This document shows positions 33,746 through 45,232 of a stretch of 64,000 nt of DNA, one piece after another; within the stretch, counting starts at the first letter, position 1, and the number at the start of each line of letters is the position of its first letter. The DNA is taken from NCBI GenBank assembly GCA_903632075.3, contig CAHIKZ030001779.1, forward strand, positions 1,574,001 to 1,638,000, written 5' to 3'. The notes below the pieces were generated by a model that saw only the letters and a program-made list of their open reading frames with translations, ran no database searches and was not told the DNA's origin. The stretch comes from Acanthosepion pharaonis. Lineage: Eukaryota > Mollusca > Cephalopoda > Sepiida > Sepiidae. Position numbers and translations under genes: made by a program.

Positions 33746-34260
33746 CTTTGTGAGCTTCCGGTGATTCGTTGAGAGATACTCTTTTGCATGATCCCATTTC
33801 TGCGGTTGATCCACCCAGGAAGACATATCACCTCTCTGAATCCAGCTTCGTCAAGTGCTACACTTTGGCCACAATCCTGCCTCCATGGTTGATCCACCCT
33901 GGAAGTTGTATCACTGACTCACCCCTGTTTAGGGACTTGCCCTAACTGACTTGACAAATCTTCAAACCTCATCAATCAACCAGCTACTGCCGCTGATACT
34001 CTCCAATCTGGCAGTCGACCAGCTACCACCACCGACAACTCTACACTTGGCAGCCTCCTCTGATACAGCTGATTAACTTCTCCTGACCGAAATCAGTCAT
34101 ATCGGACCTGATACCAATCCAAGCATTTTCTCCAGACAATACACTCTTGTACATATTGGAAAAATAAAAATTGGCGTTTGTTATTTTTAAACCTGTCATT
34201 GTCTTGGCTGTTCACACCTTTTTTCAAAAAATGCCTGTGGGGGCAACATTCTTATCGGCC
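33746..34260 (+). repeat. GC-richer block with internal duplications, possible LTR
   Basis: Contains a direct repeat ('ggttgatccaccc[a/t]ggaag') at about 33,807 and 33,889, and a second related pair at about 33,980 and 34,020 ('accagctac'). It has an 'aataaaaattggcg' polyadenylation-like stretch near 34,165. Base composition differs from the flanks. It may be a solo LTR, but I found no matching partner or clear ends. Confidence 0.3.
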
Positions 34261-34733
34261 CTGCAACAGACTGTATTTATAGTTTCCCTTAAGCAGGTGC
34301 TGGCTCACAAAAAAGTACCTTGAAAATTCAAGGGAAATGCTTGTCAGTGGCCAATTAATAATTTACATTGTACTTTGAATATTTTCAACACTACCAGAAG
34401 TGCCATTCAGAGCCTATATATAAATAACTGAGTTAACTTTGTCTCCTGACTCTGAGATAGAATCTTCTTGTCGACCCAACAAACATACTAAAAATTTGTT
34501 CTTATTTTTGGAGCTGGTTCTTGCATCATTTTTAAAAATATGTTATTTTCTTTTCATTGAACAGAAAAAATTCACTTAATAATTACTTTTTAAAAAAACA
34601 CTTTTTTTAAATAAAGACCTGTTTGAAGAATTGAAAAATGTAATGTTAATTAATGCCATTTTTGAGTGTAAACCATTTTTAAAAGAACTTTTTTTTTTCA
34701 TTATAGCAACTGTTGGATTGTTTAAAAAAGAAA
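34261..34733. other. Unrecognised AT-rich sequence
   Basis: Nothing recognised up to the Tigger left end. Confidence 0.4.
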
Positions 34734-34735
34734 TA

Positions 34736-37271
34736 CAATGGTGCTTTGACTTACAAGTTTAATTTGTTCCATGGCAAAGCTCGTAACTCAAATTACTCAT
34801 ATGTGAAATCAATTTTCTCCATTGAAATGAATTGAAATACCATTAATCCCTTCCAGACCCCTAAAAACACCACTATTTTTTTCTACATGTTTTTAAATAA
34901 GAAAAATATCCTTATAAATAACAAATATTGTATAAAAATACAATATAGTAGAATGTACTGCAATAAACTGTTTTTATTAAGTATAATGTGCAGCATTTAT
35001 CTTGGAGATCAGACGGCTTAAAGATGCTGATGGAGGTGAAGGAGAAAGGCTGCACTGAATAACTGAATCTTATTCACTGATTTTTGCCCTTTTCAACACA
35101 CTTTCCTCACTTTCATCCAATAAAGTCTGTTTCATTCTCCCTTTCAGAATGTTTCGGAAATGAGTTGCAACTTTCCCCAGATTCCTAACATTTCCTTTAT
35201 CTCACTTGTAGAGTTAACCTCCTCAACCTTCTCCACATTACCTATTTCCTGCAAAACCTCCATGTGCTGCTGTGTCTGTAGCTCCTTTAGCTCCTCCATT
35301 GTCAGTTCCTCAGAGTGCTCCTCGATGAGCTCGTTGATGTCACCTTTATCCATGTCCAGACCCAAGGATTTGTCAAGAGATACAATCTCTTTCACCACTG
35401 CTACTTTGAGTTTGAGTCATTCAGAATCTGTTTCAGACACAACCTTAGGCCACAGCTTCTTCCATGCAGAGGTCAAGGTACTTTTTTAACCCCCTGTCAT
35501 AGTGATCTTTTCAGAACTCTTGAACTTGTGCTTGGTGAAGGACTTCTTGAAATTAGAAATTACCTGCTGGTCCATGGGCTGCTGGATAGGGGTGGTGTGG
35601 ATAGGTAGAGAACCTTTATAATTGAACCCTTCGAGCATGTCATCTTCAAGGTTACTGGGTGAATAAGTGCATTGTTCAGGAGAAGAAGGGCTTGCAGTGC
35701 TAGGTTGTTTTCCTGGATATATTTCTTAATGTCAGGACCAAAGACCAAATCCATCCACTCCATAAAGAACTGCATGATGACCCATACCTTTGGGTTTGCC
35801 CTCCAAATAACCTGCAGTTTTTCTTTCAGAATCTTATGTGACTTAAAGGCTCTAGGTTTTTCTGAATGATAAATAAGCAGTGGCTTAATCTTGCAGTCAC
35901 CATTCGTATTGGCACACAAGTGCATGGGTTAGCCTATCATGGGTTTGTATCCTGGCATCCCCTTCTCCTCTGCATCTTCTTTCAAAAAAAGTCCAGTCTT
36001 ATCACAGTTTAAGACTTGTTGGTGGATGTATCCTTCAGCTGCTCTAATTCCAGCAAAAGTTTTGATGTGATCCTCAGCTGCCTTCATATCTGCACTTGCT
36101 GCCTCATTATGCTTGACAACAGAGTGAATGCCAGTCTTCTTTTTAAAATTCTCTCATACTCAAACATAAAATACACTTGTACTGATTTGCCACCTTATGT
36201 TTTTTGATAATTTCTTTCTTTAATTCAATGAATATCATCTGCTTCTTCTTCTCAGCTCTGTCCTTCACACTTACTCTCTTTGGACCCATGATTAGAAAAA
36301 CAAAGTTTTGCAAAATAACTGCAAGTACAAATGTGAGCACAACACTTATGCTTCCAGTGCAAGCTAACCATTTAAAGTGAACAAGTGAGACACGGGATGC
36401 TGGGCAGATGTTGTGGCATTCACCGTGATATTCCATGTTTAACAATACAATTTCTTACACATCCTTAGGAGAGAAGTAGATTAATTCCTTTTCCTTTTAA
36501 GTCAACTTAATTATCTGAGTTTCTTAGGAATTTTGTCTCCATTTCATCTTTGAGTTAACTTAATTGCCAGAGTTTTCAGGATTCCTGTCTCCAGCCCCAC
36601 TTTGGAAAACATAAAATTTTATCAATGATTTTAGATAATCATAGAAATAAAGTCCTTTGAAGAAACTGACCACTCATCCAGCTTTTGAGTGATCTATTTT
36701 TCCGGGACACAAGTGGACAGATAGAGGGGGTGGGTTCCCAGCACGTATCCATATAAGCAGAGAGAGCACATCAGGAGTGAGTGAGTAGATGACCAACAGC
36801 CAGGGAGCAACCAGCGAGCAGAGAGGAATTACCAGTCACCTAGATGGCCTGTGAATGTAAGGATCCTCTTTCTATGGCTGTAAGTTAGTGAGATAGCAGT
36901 CCACTTCTGAAGCTGAAGGAAGAATAGACAGCAAATTGAGAAACTGTATTGTTGTTATTTCTCAACCAGTATCTTGTAAAGCATTTGTCATTATTCTTTG
37001 TTGAATTAGATCATGGCCAAAGAGACAAACTTGTGAACATAGTGAGTTGGGTATATATGCAAACACAGCCAACCTTGGATGTCACCACAGGTTGTGCAGA
37101 AAACAACATGCAAAGTACATTGTCACAGCTGCCCCAACTAGTGGTGGGGTATCTGAGCTGGCTTGTAACCTGAATTGTATCTCTTAACTCAAAGCAAAAA
37201 AATCATCCAAGAGATGGCTTGAATCTCAAATATCTCATTAGCTGAGACAATTGTAAGTCAAGGTACCAATG
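34736..37271 (-). mobile_element. Tigger (pogo-type) DNA transposon
   Basis: The terminal inverted repeats 'caatggtgctttgacttaca' (left) and 'cattggtaccttgacttaca' (right, read inward) are flanked by TA on both sides (34,734-34,735 and 37,272-37,273). The 2,536-bp length and '..gacttacaa..' ends fit the Tigger group. It carries a minus-strand transposase relic. Between the transposase start and the right end lies a ~650-bp leader with TATA-like 'ccatataag' near 36,751, on the strand opposite to the transposase. Confidence 0.8.
35100..36289 (-). pseudogene. Tigger transposase (TIGD1-like) relic
   Basis: The ATG at 36,289 begins 'MGPKRVSVKDRAEKKKQM', the start seen in TIGD1-type transposases (psq/CENP-B helix-turn-helix). 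The next ~100 residues are deleted. The frame resumes with 'KTGIHSVVKHNEAASAD' and 'LNCDKTGLF', the first catalytic Asp near 36,005. 'DCKIKPLLIYHSEKPRAF' and 'LLLLNNALIHP' follow; in the last, the second catalytic Asp (normally L-D-N-A-P) is Asn. 'PMDQQ', the third Asp, is in another frame near 35,572. The C-terminus is acidic ('INELIEEHSEELTMEELKEL'). The protein is inactive. Confidence 0.8.
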
Positions 37272-37273
37272 TA

Positions 37274-38323
37274 TTTTGAATTATCACCTTTGAATACTCA
37301 TGGTATGATAATTCAATAACTTTTAAATTCAGAATAATTAAAAAAAAAATGCTTCAGATACAATTTGAGTATTTTGACATCAAACAGGTAAAAAAATAAT
37401 CAAAAACTAGAACTAAAAGCAATGTTGCAACAATGCAGTGTATTAAAAATATCATTTAACTTGAAAAAAACTACTTCTAAAAAATATTTTTCAAAATTGG
37501 TTCTACCAAAGTTTCATAAAAAAGTTTATAGAATAAAAATTACAAAGTATATTCTTCTTAAACTATGATATTGGTTATAACTTTAATAGTAATTTATTTT
37601 TAAAACTAAATTAAATACCAATTTTTTGATTATTCTACTGCTAGTGTTCTGCATTTTTTTTATTTTAAAAAGAATTTTTTCACATAACATTTTCAGTGTG
37701 GGTTTACATTATTAGAAAATTAGAGTTATGAAATGACATCACAGGTGCATAAATAAACTTTATTTTCATTATGTTTTAAGAAGAAATAAGCATTAGATTT
37801 ACAAAATCCAGTTAGCTAATCCTTAAATTTGTTAACTGACTTCAAAATGCACCTCTAGGACAAATATTAGGTTTTTAAGAGATTTATAATTTAATGCCTA
37901 TATTTTTAATTTATAATGGCTGTATGATTGAATGGGCCAATGTTTTAAAAATGCCTAAAGACTTTATTTAAATATGGAAATTAATTATTCTTTTAATATG
38001 GATTAGCTTATTTTGGCTATTATCTTTCAAATAAAACCAAAATTTAATGTCAAAGTCATTTCAAATTATTTAAAATACATTTTCATTTTTTAGGTAGTCC
38101 ATGGCAGTGCTGAGATAAAAAAAAATCATGAAAGACTTCAGATATCAGATTTGTAGAACAGTCACAATGACCAGAAATAATAATTTTTTTCCCTTCCTAT
38201 TAAGCACTCCAAGTCATGATATATTATTTTATAAAAGTTAAAAAGTGAATCCAGTTTGTTATTGTAAAATCATTAAAAAAAAATGTAATTTGGAGTTAAG
38301 TAATATTTTTTTTTAAATTTGTG
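37274..38323. other. Unrecognised AT-rich sequence
   Basis: Poly-A and poly-T rich, with no gene or repeat boundary recognised between the Tigger and hAT elements. Confidence 0.45.
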
Positions 38324-38331
38324 AGCTATAG

Positions 38332-41035
38332 CAGGCATATCAAACATGTGGGCCACATGAGGCCCTTTACACACACACCTGCGGTCTGCACAAAGTATAC
38401 TAATTTGGTTATTTAACAGCCAAAATTGCAGTTTTTATCATTTAGAAATTACAGTATTTAAGAAAATAACTCACATGATTTTTACATTTTGATTTTGTTT
38501 AATAGAATACCAAATAAGTATTCCATTTACTACATACATTTATTCCAAATATTATTGACAAACTTTAGTTATTATTTCAAAATTGTAGTAAATATTCAAT
38601 ATTTTTGGTGGCTGAGAAAATAGCACAGGAACAAATTCTCTCTAGTAGCCATGCCACCAGTCATCACACCACGAAAACAATATGGCAGCTCATTAACAGT
38701 TGTAAACAGAAAACTTTCTTTCAAAATTTCAAAAGTTTTTGCTTTTAATGGTGAAATGTCAGCTAAAAAAAGTTTTAGAAGCATTATCAAAATTGCTGTA
38801 TTACTTTTTACTGTTAGCTGTAGTTTAAATGTACTAGTAATTTTTCAGATTCCACTTCATCAATTTTGAAATTATATTTTTTTTCTCCTACTACTTCAAC
38901 CTTAAAATTGCTAGTGATCCTCCAGCTAAGAGAAAAAAGAAATTGAACAAAGAAGGGCAAGTATTTCAAGGAAAATGGGAATATGGTATTTTTGTACAAT
39001 GGTGAATGAAAACATACATTGTTTAATTTGCAACAACTTCATCGCCATACCAAAAGAATACAACCTGAAAAGTCATTATGAAATGAACCATCTATCTTAT
39101 GATAAATATGAAGGACTAATGTGCATTTCAAAACTCGAGAAATTGAAGAATAACTTGACACAGCAACAAATCTTTTTTATGAAAATTCAGAAACGGAATG
39201 TTGTTTCCATTACTGCAAGCTATGAACTCATCCAAACGATAGCCATGAGTTACAGTGAAGGCGATTTCATAAAGCAATGCCTTGTAAAAAAGGCTGAAAT
39301 TATATGCCCAGAGAAGGAACACTTATTCAAAGACATTTCATTAACCAGGAACACTTTTGCTGAATAGAGTGATGAAATATCAGGTGATTTGAAACAACAG
39401 TTGAAGACTGTATCATCAAGGTTTGAATATTTTTCTCTTGCTGTTGATGAGACCATTGACATCATTGGAATAGCACAGCTTATAATCTTCATCAGAACCT
39501 GTGACAGTGAATTTAATATTTATGAAAAACTGATTGAACTGGTCCCCATGCATGACACTACAACAAGGTAGGACATGATTGAGAGAGTTGAGCTGGTTCT
39601 GCATGGCTATAGTTTTGATTTGAGTAAACTTACATGCTTATCTACTGATGGTGCTGCAAATATGGCTAGCAAACATAATGGTGTTGCTGCCAAGTTACAA
39701 AGAAAACTAGAAAACTCACTTCCAGATTTGTCATTTGCACATTTTCACAGTATTATTCATCAGCAAAATTTGTGTTGAAAGATTTTAAAATTGGATCATG
39801 TGCTAAGCTTGGTCACAAAGTCAGTGAATTCTATCAGAGTCTGTGCTCTCAACCACCATCAGTTCAATCAGTTGTTGGAAGATATGGATAATCAGTTCAC
39901 TGATGTTCTATTCTATACTGAAGTCCACTGGTTGTCATGTCACATAGTGCTGAAAAGATTCCATTTTTTGAAACAAGAAATAATAGTTTTTGGAAATGAA
40001 AAATCAAAACACAAATGAAATAAAAGATGGAAATTGGCTCCAAGATTTGTTTTTTTGCAGTGGATATTACTATACAACTAATTTTAATTTGAAAGTACAA
40101 AGTAAAAACAAACCTATCACTCAGTTGTATGATGATATCAAGTGCTTCATTACTAAGCTTATGGAAGTCACAGTTGTCAAATGAAAATTTAGTTCATTTT
40201 CCTACATGCATATAGATGGAAAACTGCAATACCAAGACTGTACTTAACTTTGCTAAGTATCATGGTTATCTGATACTGTTGTCAAAGGAATTTCAGAAAA
40301 GATTTAGTGATTTCTCATTTGAACATCAGTTTGCATTATTCTCAGCACAATTCACCTTTGATGTTGCCAAGACAGATGGAACTATTAGAAAATGCAGTTG
40401 GATTCTACACTCAGAGCAAAGTATCTTCAAGTAGTAATACCTGGATTCTTTTCATATCTTCCTGAAAAGTTTTAAAATTTCAGAAAGTTTGTAACAAAGA
40501 TTGTGACAATGTTTGATTTTACTTATGTGTGTGAACAGTTATTTTCCTTCATGAAATTAACAAAAACTTCTCAGAGAACAAGGCTAACTGATCAATATTT
40601 GTCATTTATGATCAAAGTTGGAACTGCACAGATATTTCAACTAGACATATCAAAAATTGTCAGCAAAAAGAGGTGTCGAGCCTGAGGGCAAAAAACTAAA
40701 ACTGACTGAATAGTGGCAAATAAATATTCAGTTTCGAACTGTTGTAATTTTTGTACAATGTATTTGTTGCTGTTGAAAACTGCAAGTATATGTTGTTGTT
40801 TAAAATTTTATTTTTTTATCAAACTAATTCATTACTTTATATACATGTATCCTGCTAAAACATTTGTATGTACATTGTGTGTTTCTAAATTTAAGTAACA
40901 AAAATATTCTGCAATAAATTTTATTAAATGACTCCAATTAGATGTAATGTGTACAATTGGTTGTCATGTGTATCTCTCATGATAATGCATATGTGACCAT
41001 GTTGCCTTCAGGGGTCCCTCAGTTTGACATGCCTG
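38332..41035 (+). mobile_element. hAT (Charlie-type) DNA transposon
   Basis: The ends 'caggcatatcaaacatgtgg' and 'caggcatgtcaaactgaggg' (read inward) match the CAGG-x-(A/G)TCAAAC ends of hAT/Charlie elements. The flanking octamers 'agctatag' (38,324-38,331) and 'atctagag' (41,036-41,043) agree at 6 of 8 positions, consistent with an aged 8-bp target duplication. The ~2.7-kb length is close to complete for the group. The element holds a plus-strand transposase relic. Confidence 0.82.
38890..40690 (+). pseudogene. hAT transposase relic (GTF2IRD2/ZBED-like)
   Basis: After a frameshift near 39,000 the frame gives a C2H2/BED-like zinc finger ('CLICNNFIAIPKEYNLKSHY', C-x2-C ... H-x4-H). Then come 'FEYFSLAVDETIDI' (first catalytic Asp, 39,420) and 'TCLSTDGAANMASKHNGV' (second catalytic Asp block, 39,640). 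The C-terminal dimerisation domain is at 40,503-40,685 ('TYVCEQLFSFMKLTKTSQR', 'RLTDQYL'). Stops at about 39,366, 39,570 and 39,777 and several frameshifts break it. hAT dimerisation domains assemble the active transposase. The same group was domesticated in vertebrates (GTF2IRD2, ZBED5), but nothing suggests that here. Confidence 0.8.
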
Positions 41036-41043
41036 ATCTAGAG

Positions 41044-41640
41044 TGTTTAAAGTAAACTCTAAAGAAACATGGAAAAAATTGAAAAACATTTCTGGTTGCA
41101 GTGTCTGACTACTTTATTAAGATACAAAGTGATTAAAATGTTTTTAAAGCAACATTAACCTGTGTTGTTACAGATTTTAAATTCCTACTTACTTTCTATC
41201 CCCATTTCATTTACTGAACCCTAAAATTCTCTTTTGTAAATTTGTATATCCTGGAATCTACTCATCGACACATTGGCTTCTAAAAGATAAACAAAATTCT
41301 CACATTCATGTAAAACATAAATTCTCGATTCTGAAACCTAAATTCCTTTAGAATCAAAAGTTCCTGCAGTTTTTAGCATTGCTATACTTTGCTTCAATTT
41401 AGACTTTTTTCTGATTCACTCTACATCAAAATCGGTCAGCTGGATGGGAATGATACAAAAGCAAAATTAAATATAAAATGTTGCTCTCTGCAGGGATTCT
41501 GAGCACCAGATCTGGCTCACAAAGCAAATCCCCAAAATAAAATGAAATAAAATTGACTCATGGATTCACACTGACTGCTTAAAAGGACCCACTGTGTTAC
41601 CCTCAAGGCAGTTCACAAGTTTTTTTAATCAACCAACACT
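41044..41640. other. Unrecognised sequence
   Basis: No gene or repeat identified. Confidence 0.35.
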
Positions 41641-41649
41641 TTTTTAATC

Positions 41650-42045
41650 ATTTCATCCCATGCAAGGCAGTAAAGCTACTAGGTCACAAAGGGTTACTGA
41701 GTGTGAAAGAATAAGAAAAAAGAGAAACATTATTAAGAAGGGAGAACAATAGAAGAGTAATCAAGAAGACAGTAGATAATGATTGACATTTCATTTAAAT
41801 CAAAGTTGGCTGAAAACATGGAACCAGACGAGAGTTCCACAAGCATGAAGTGCTAGAAAAGAAATTGTTAGCATAGGACTTCCATTTGCATCTAGCCAAT
41901 TCAACTGTAAATTCCTGTGACCTTACCGCCAATCTAGTACTGCAGTTAAATTCATTAAGTCTAGAAACTATAACAAAGCACACAAATTTTAATGTTAGGT
42001 GAGTACACAAACAACTCTCAGACTCCTTCACTCACAAGCATTGCC
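41650..42045 (-). pseudogene. Jockey/CR1-type LINE 3' end, copy 2
   Basis: The minus-strand frame includes 'SRLNEFNCSTRLAVRSQEFT' and 'ANNFFSSTSCLWNSRLV', the ORF2 C-terminus of this LINE. The 3' terminus 'ccttgcatgggatgaaatga' lies near 41,650. It is strongly 5'-truncated, as is usual for LINEs, and aligns with 52,155-52,480 and 62,640-62,960. Confidence 0.65.
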
Positions 42046-42838
<793 letters not shown>

Positions 42839-43554
42839 CTAGCAGTAGAGCCCGGCATTGCCCGGGGATGTTACAGTAAGAGATAGATCAAGTATCGACC
42901 ATCATAAAGATTGAAAAATAAAATTGACAAAGATTATTGTTTAAGGTTGACGGACACGCATGTCTTAATTAGTTTTTTTTTTTTTTTTACGAATTGGTCA
43001 AACCCAAATTCAAACAAAAACATTGTTTACAATCGTTATGAGTCTATCGATTGGTGAATAGAATTTTATTATAAACAGTTGTCTTGTAAATGGAATTTTT
43101 AAAGCATTCTGAATGTAAAAATAAAGAAAAAAGTGTACAAGACATTAAGAAACACTACCTACCAAAAAAAAAGTGAAGTTTTGTTGAAATCGGTTTAAAA
43201 ATGTAGATATAGCCTTTCTTTGTAATCTTTTACAATTTATGATTTTTACTTATTGAATACAGTAAAAAAAATTGCATATTTTGCTTGTGGTGATTCATAA
43301 TTAGAATTCTGATTTGAATATATTTTCCACTCGTTGTTTTTAATACAAAAAATATTAACTTTATTTGGGTTTATTAATTTTATTACAAGTACTGTGTTCT
43401 TTCCTTAATAATTATCATCTTCAAAATATTGTTGTTTTTTGTCTATCAGATTTCTTACGTCGGCATTTTTCAATTATTTCTTCATACTTTCTTTTAAATA
43501 TTGAATTAATTTCAAATAGAACCAATGATCTTATTTTTATATTAATCTCAGTTA

Positions 43555-43601
43555 TGATATTTCATTTATGGAAAAATGATTTTTCCATAAATGAAATATC
43601 A
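43555..43601. repeat. Perfect 47-bp palindrome in repeat B
   Basis: 23-bp arms around a single central base ('tgatatttcatttatgg...ccataaatgaaatatca'). Copy 2 has lost most of one arm at the matching place (about 58,494-58,522). Confidence 0.9.
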
Positions 43602-43651
43602 AAATTAATAATAAAATGAATGGAAATACAAATAACACAGTAAAATGTAAT

Positions 43652-43749
43652 AAATGTACATAAAATTATAGTATTTTATGTACACTTCTGATAAAATTTC
43701 ATAAGAAAGGTACCTAAATTAATTAGATACCTTTTTCTTATGAAATTTA
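43652..43749. repeat. Two further hairpins in repeat B
   Basis: 'gtacataaaat...attttatgtac' (about 43,656-43,683) is followed by a ~25-bp stem, 'aaatttcataagaaa...tttcttatgaaattt' (43,695-43,748). Both are conserved in copy 2 at 58,578-58,671. Confidence 0.8.
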
Positions 43750-44621
43750 ATCTCACTATTAACAGTCTTATTTTTTAATTTCTTTATATTTTCCATAAAG
43801 CATCGTAAACGTAAAAATGAAAGCTAAGTACAAAAAAAAAAAAAAAAATTTGAGCGCTGAAAGTTTTCCTTAAAAGTAACGAGGTAAATAATTTGTTCAC
43901 TTAAATAATTTCACTTCCTTCCATCCGTAGAAAGAATTATCCTCCCGTAAGTTATCTAAACGTCATGAATGTGCCTTTCGTCAATCGTCAAGCAACGCGA
44001 AAGGTTATTACCTGCTTTGTTTTATTTTCAAATTACATTTTTTTTCGGCGCAGAAGCTAAGTTAAGTTTGGTTCAAAATATTTTTAAATAAACAGTATAA
44101 TTTCTGTTTTTATTAAAATCAGTTTTGAAAAAAAATGATAATTGATTTTAAAAGAATATCAAAGTCAGATTTTAATCTTTTTATCAAATCGAAAAAATGA
44201 TTGAAAATGATTGATTATCTGTCCTTTTTTTTGACCAAAAAAAAAACAATATTTTTAACGAAAATTTCAGACGTGCTAGGAACGATTAAAAAATGTAAAA
44301 ATTACCCCCAAAATACTTTGATCTTTCCTCTTTAATAATAATATGAACATTAGACGAAAAAATTTTGTTTTCGTCAAGTTCGGCTTTTTTTTCATCATGC
44401 TATGCTCTTTTGTTTACTTTACATTTTCGTGGGTGAGTTGTCCCCCTTTCATTCTCACGATGTGTCTTAATCGTGTTTTCAAATTGATTTTCTTAAAAAA
44501 ACAATTGTGTTTTTCCCATTTTCGGCGCCGTTAGAACCACCACAAGGTAATTTTATGTAGTCCTGTGAAGTTTTGTTGAAATCGGCTAAAAAAGTAGGAA
44601 ATTCCATCCAATATATAAACG

Positions 44622-44622
<1 letters not shown>

Positions 44623-44656
<34 letters not shown>
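44623..44656. repeat. (CA)n microsatellite inside the repeat B tail
   Basis: About 17 CA units after 'cgtta'. The matching position in copy 2 has a shorter CA tract. Confidence 0.92.
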
Positions 44657-44659
<3 letters not shown>

Positions 44660-44692
44660 TGCGTTTTATAAGAAGTAAGATTTCATTAAGTG

Positions 44693-45230
44693 TTGGCTTT
44701 AATATTTTAATAAAGATAGCTTCAAGAATTTGAAGTTTCTGCCTATTAGGTTCTTAATGAATTATACAGGTATTCTCAACTAATATTCTTCTATTGTGAA
44801 TGTGGACAGGAATGTTTTTGCAGATGTTTTGCATTGGATGATGAATCATTTATGTATAGGTGAGCTATCTTGATAATTTTTCTAGAATAACTAATATTCA
44901 TTAGATTTTTTTGTCAGAGATGCAATCCCTAAGGGACATTTAAATGGATATATAACATTGATACGTTAATTGGTGGTGAGGAGTTATTATGGATGATTAA
45001 GTTAGTTGTATTAAATTTAGTATAGTATATAATTATTTTTATTTTTTTAATGTGAGTGTATATCAGTATTTATAAGTTTTTTTTAGGATTTTTTCATCTT
45101 GTTTCTATTTAGAATGCCTTTGATTATGATATAAAAAATGATATGTTTAGGGTCATTTGAGGAAGTATTATGTTCTATTTGATTTATATTAAAATTAGTA
45201 ATGGATCACCTTATTTGTTCATCAACAATG
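44693..45230. other. Unrecognised sequence
   Basis: Nothing recognised up to the mariner TA target site. Confidence 0.4.
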
Positions 45231-45232
45231 TA

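Larger units (their letters stand above)
42840..44692 (+). repeat. Modular repeat B, copy 1
   Basis: It starts 'ctagcagtagagcccggcat' and ends 'ttataagaagtaagat'. The first ~350 bp and the last ~1,165 bp (from about 43,526) match copy 2 (56,894-59,588) very closely in the same orientation, but the middle 43,180-43,525 does not. It contains three hairpins (43,555-43,748) and a (CA)n tract before its end. Family unknown; the 'gcccggcgttgcccgg' opening recurs in many invertebrate repeats. I see no coding frame. Confidence 0.8.

Noticed and set aside
38651..38869. 72-codon plus-strand frame inside the hAT element
   Set aside because: It lies ahead of the zinc finger and does not match the hAT N-terminus in a convincing way. 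Treated as non-coding leader or decayed sequence.
42840..44692. Helitron identity for repeat B
   Set aside because: It does not begin with TC or end in CTRR with a 3' hairpin, and no clear AT insertion site was seen.
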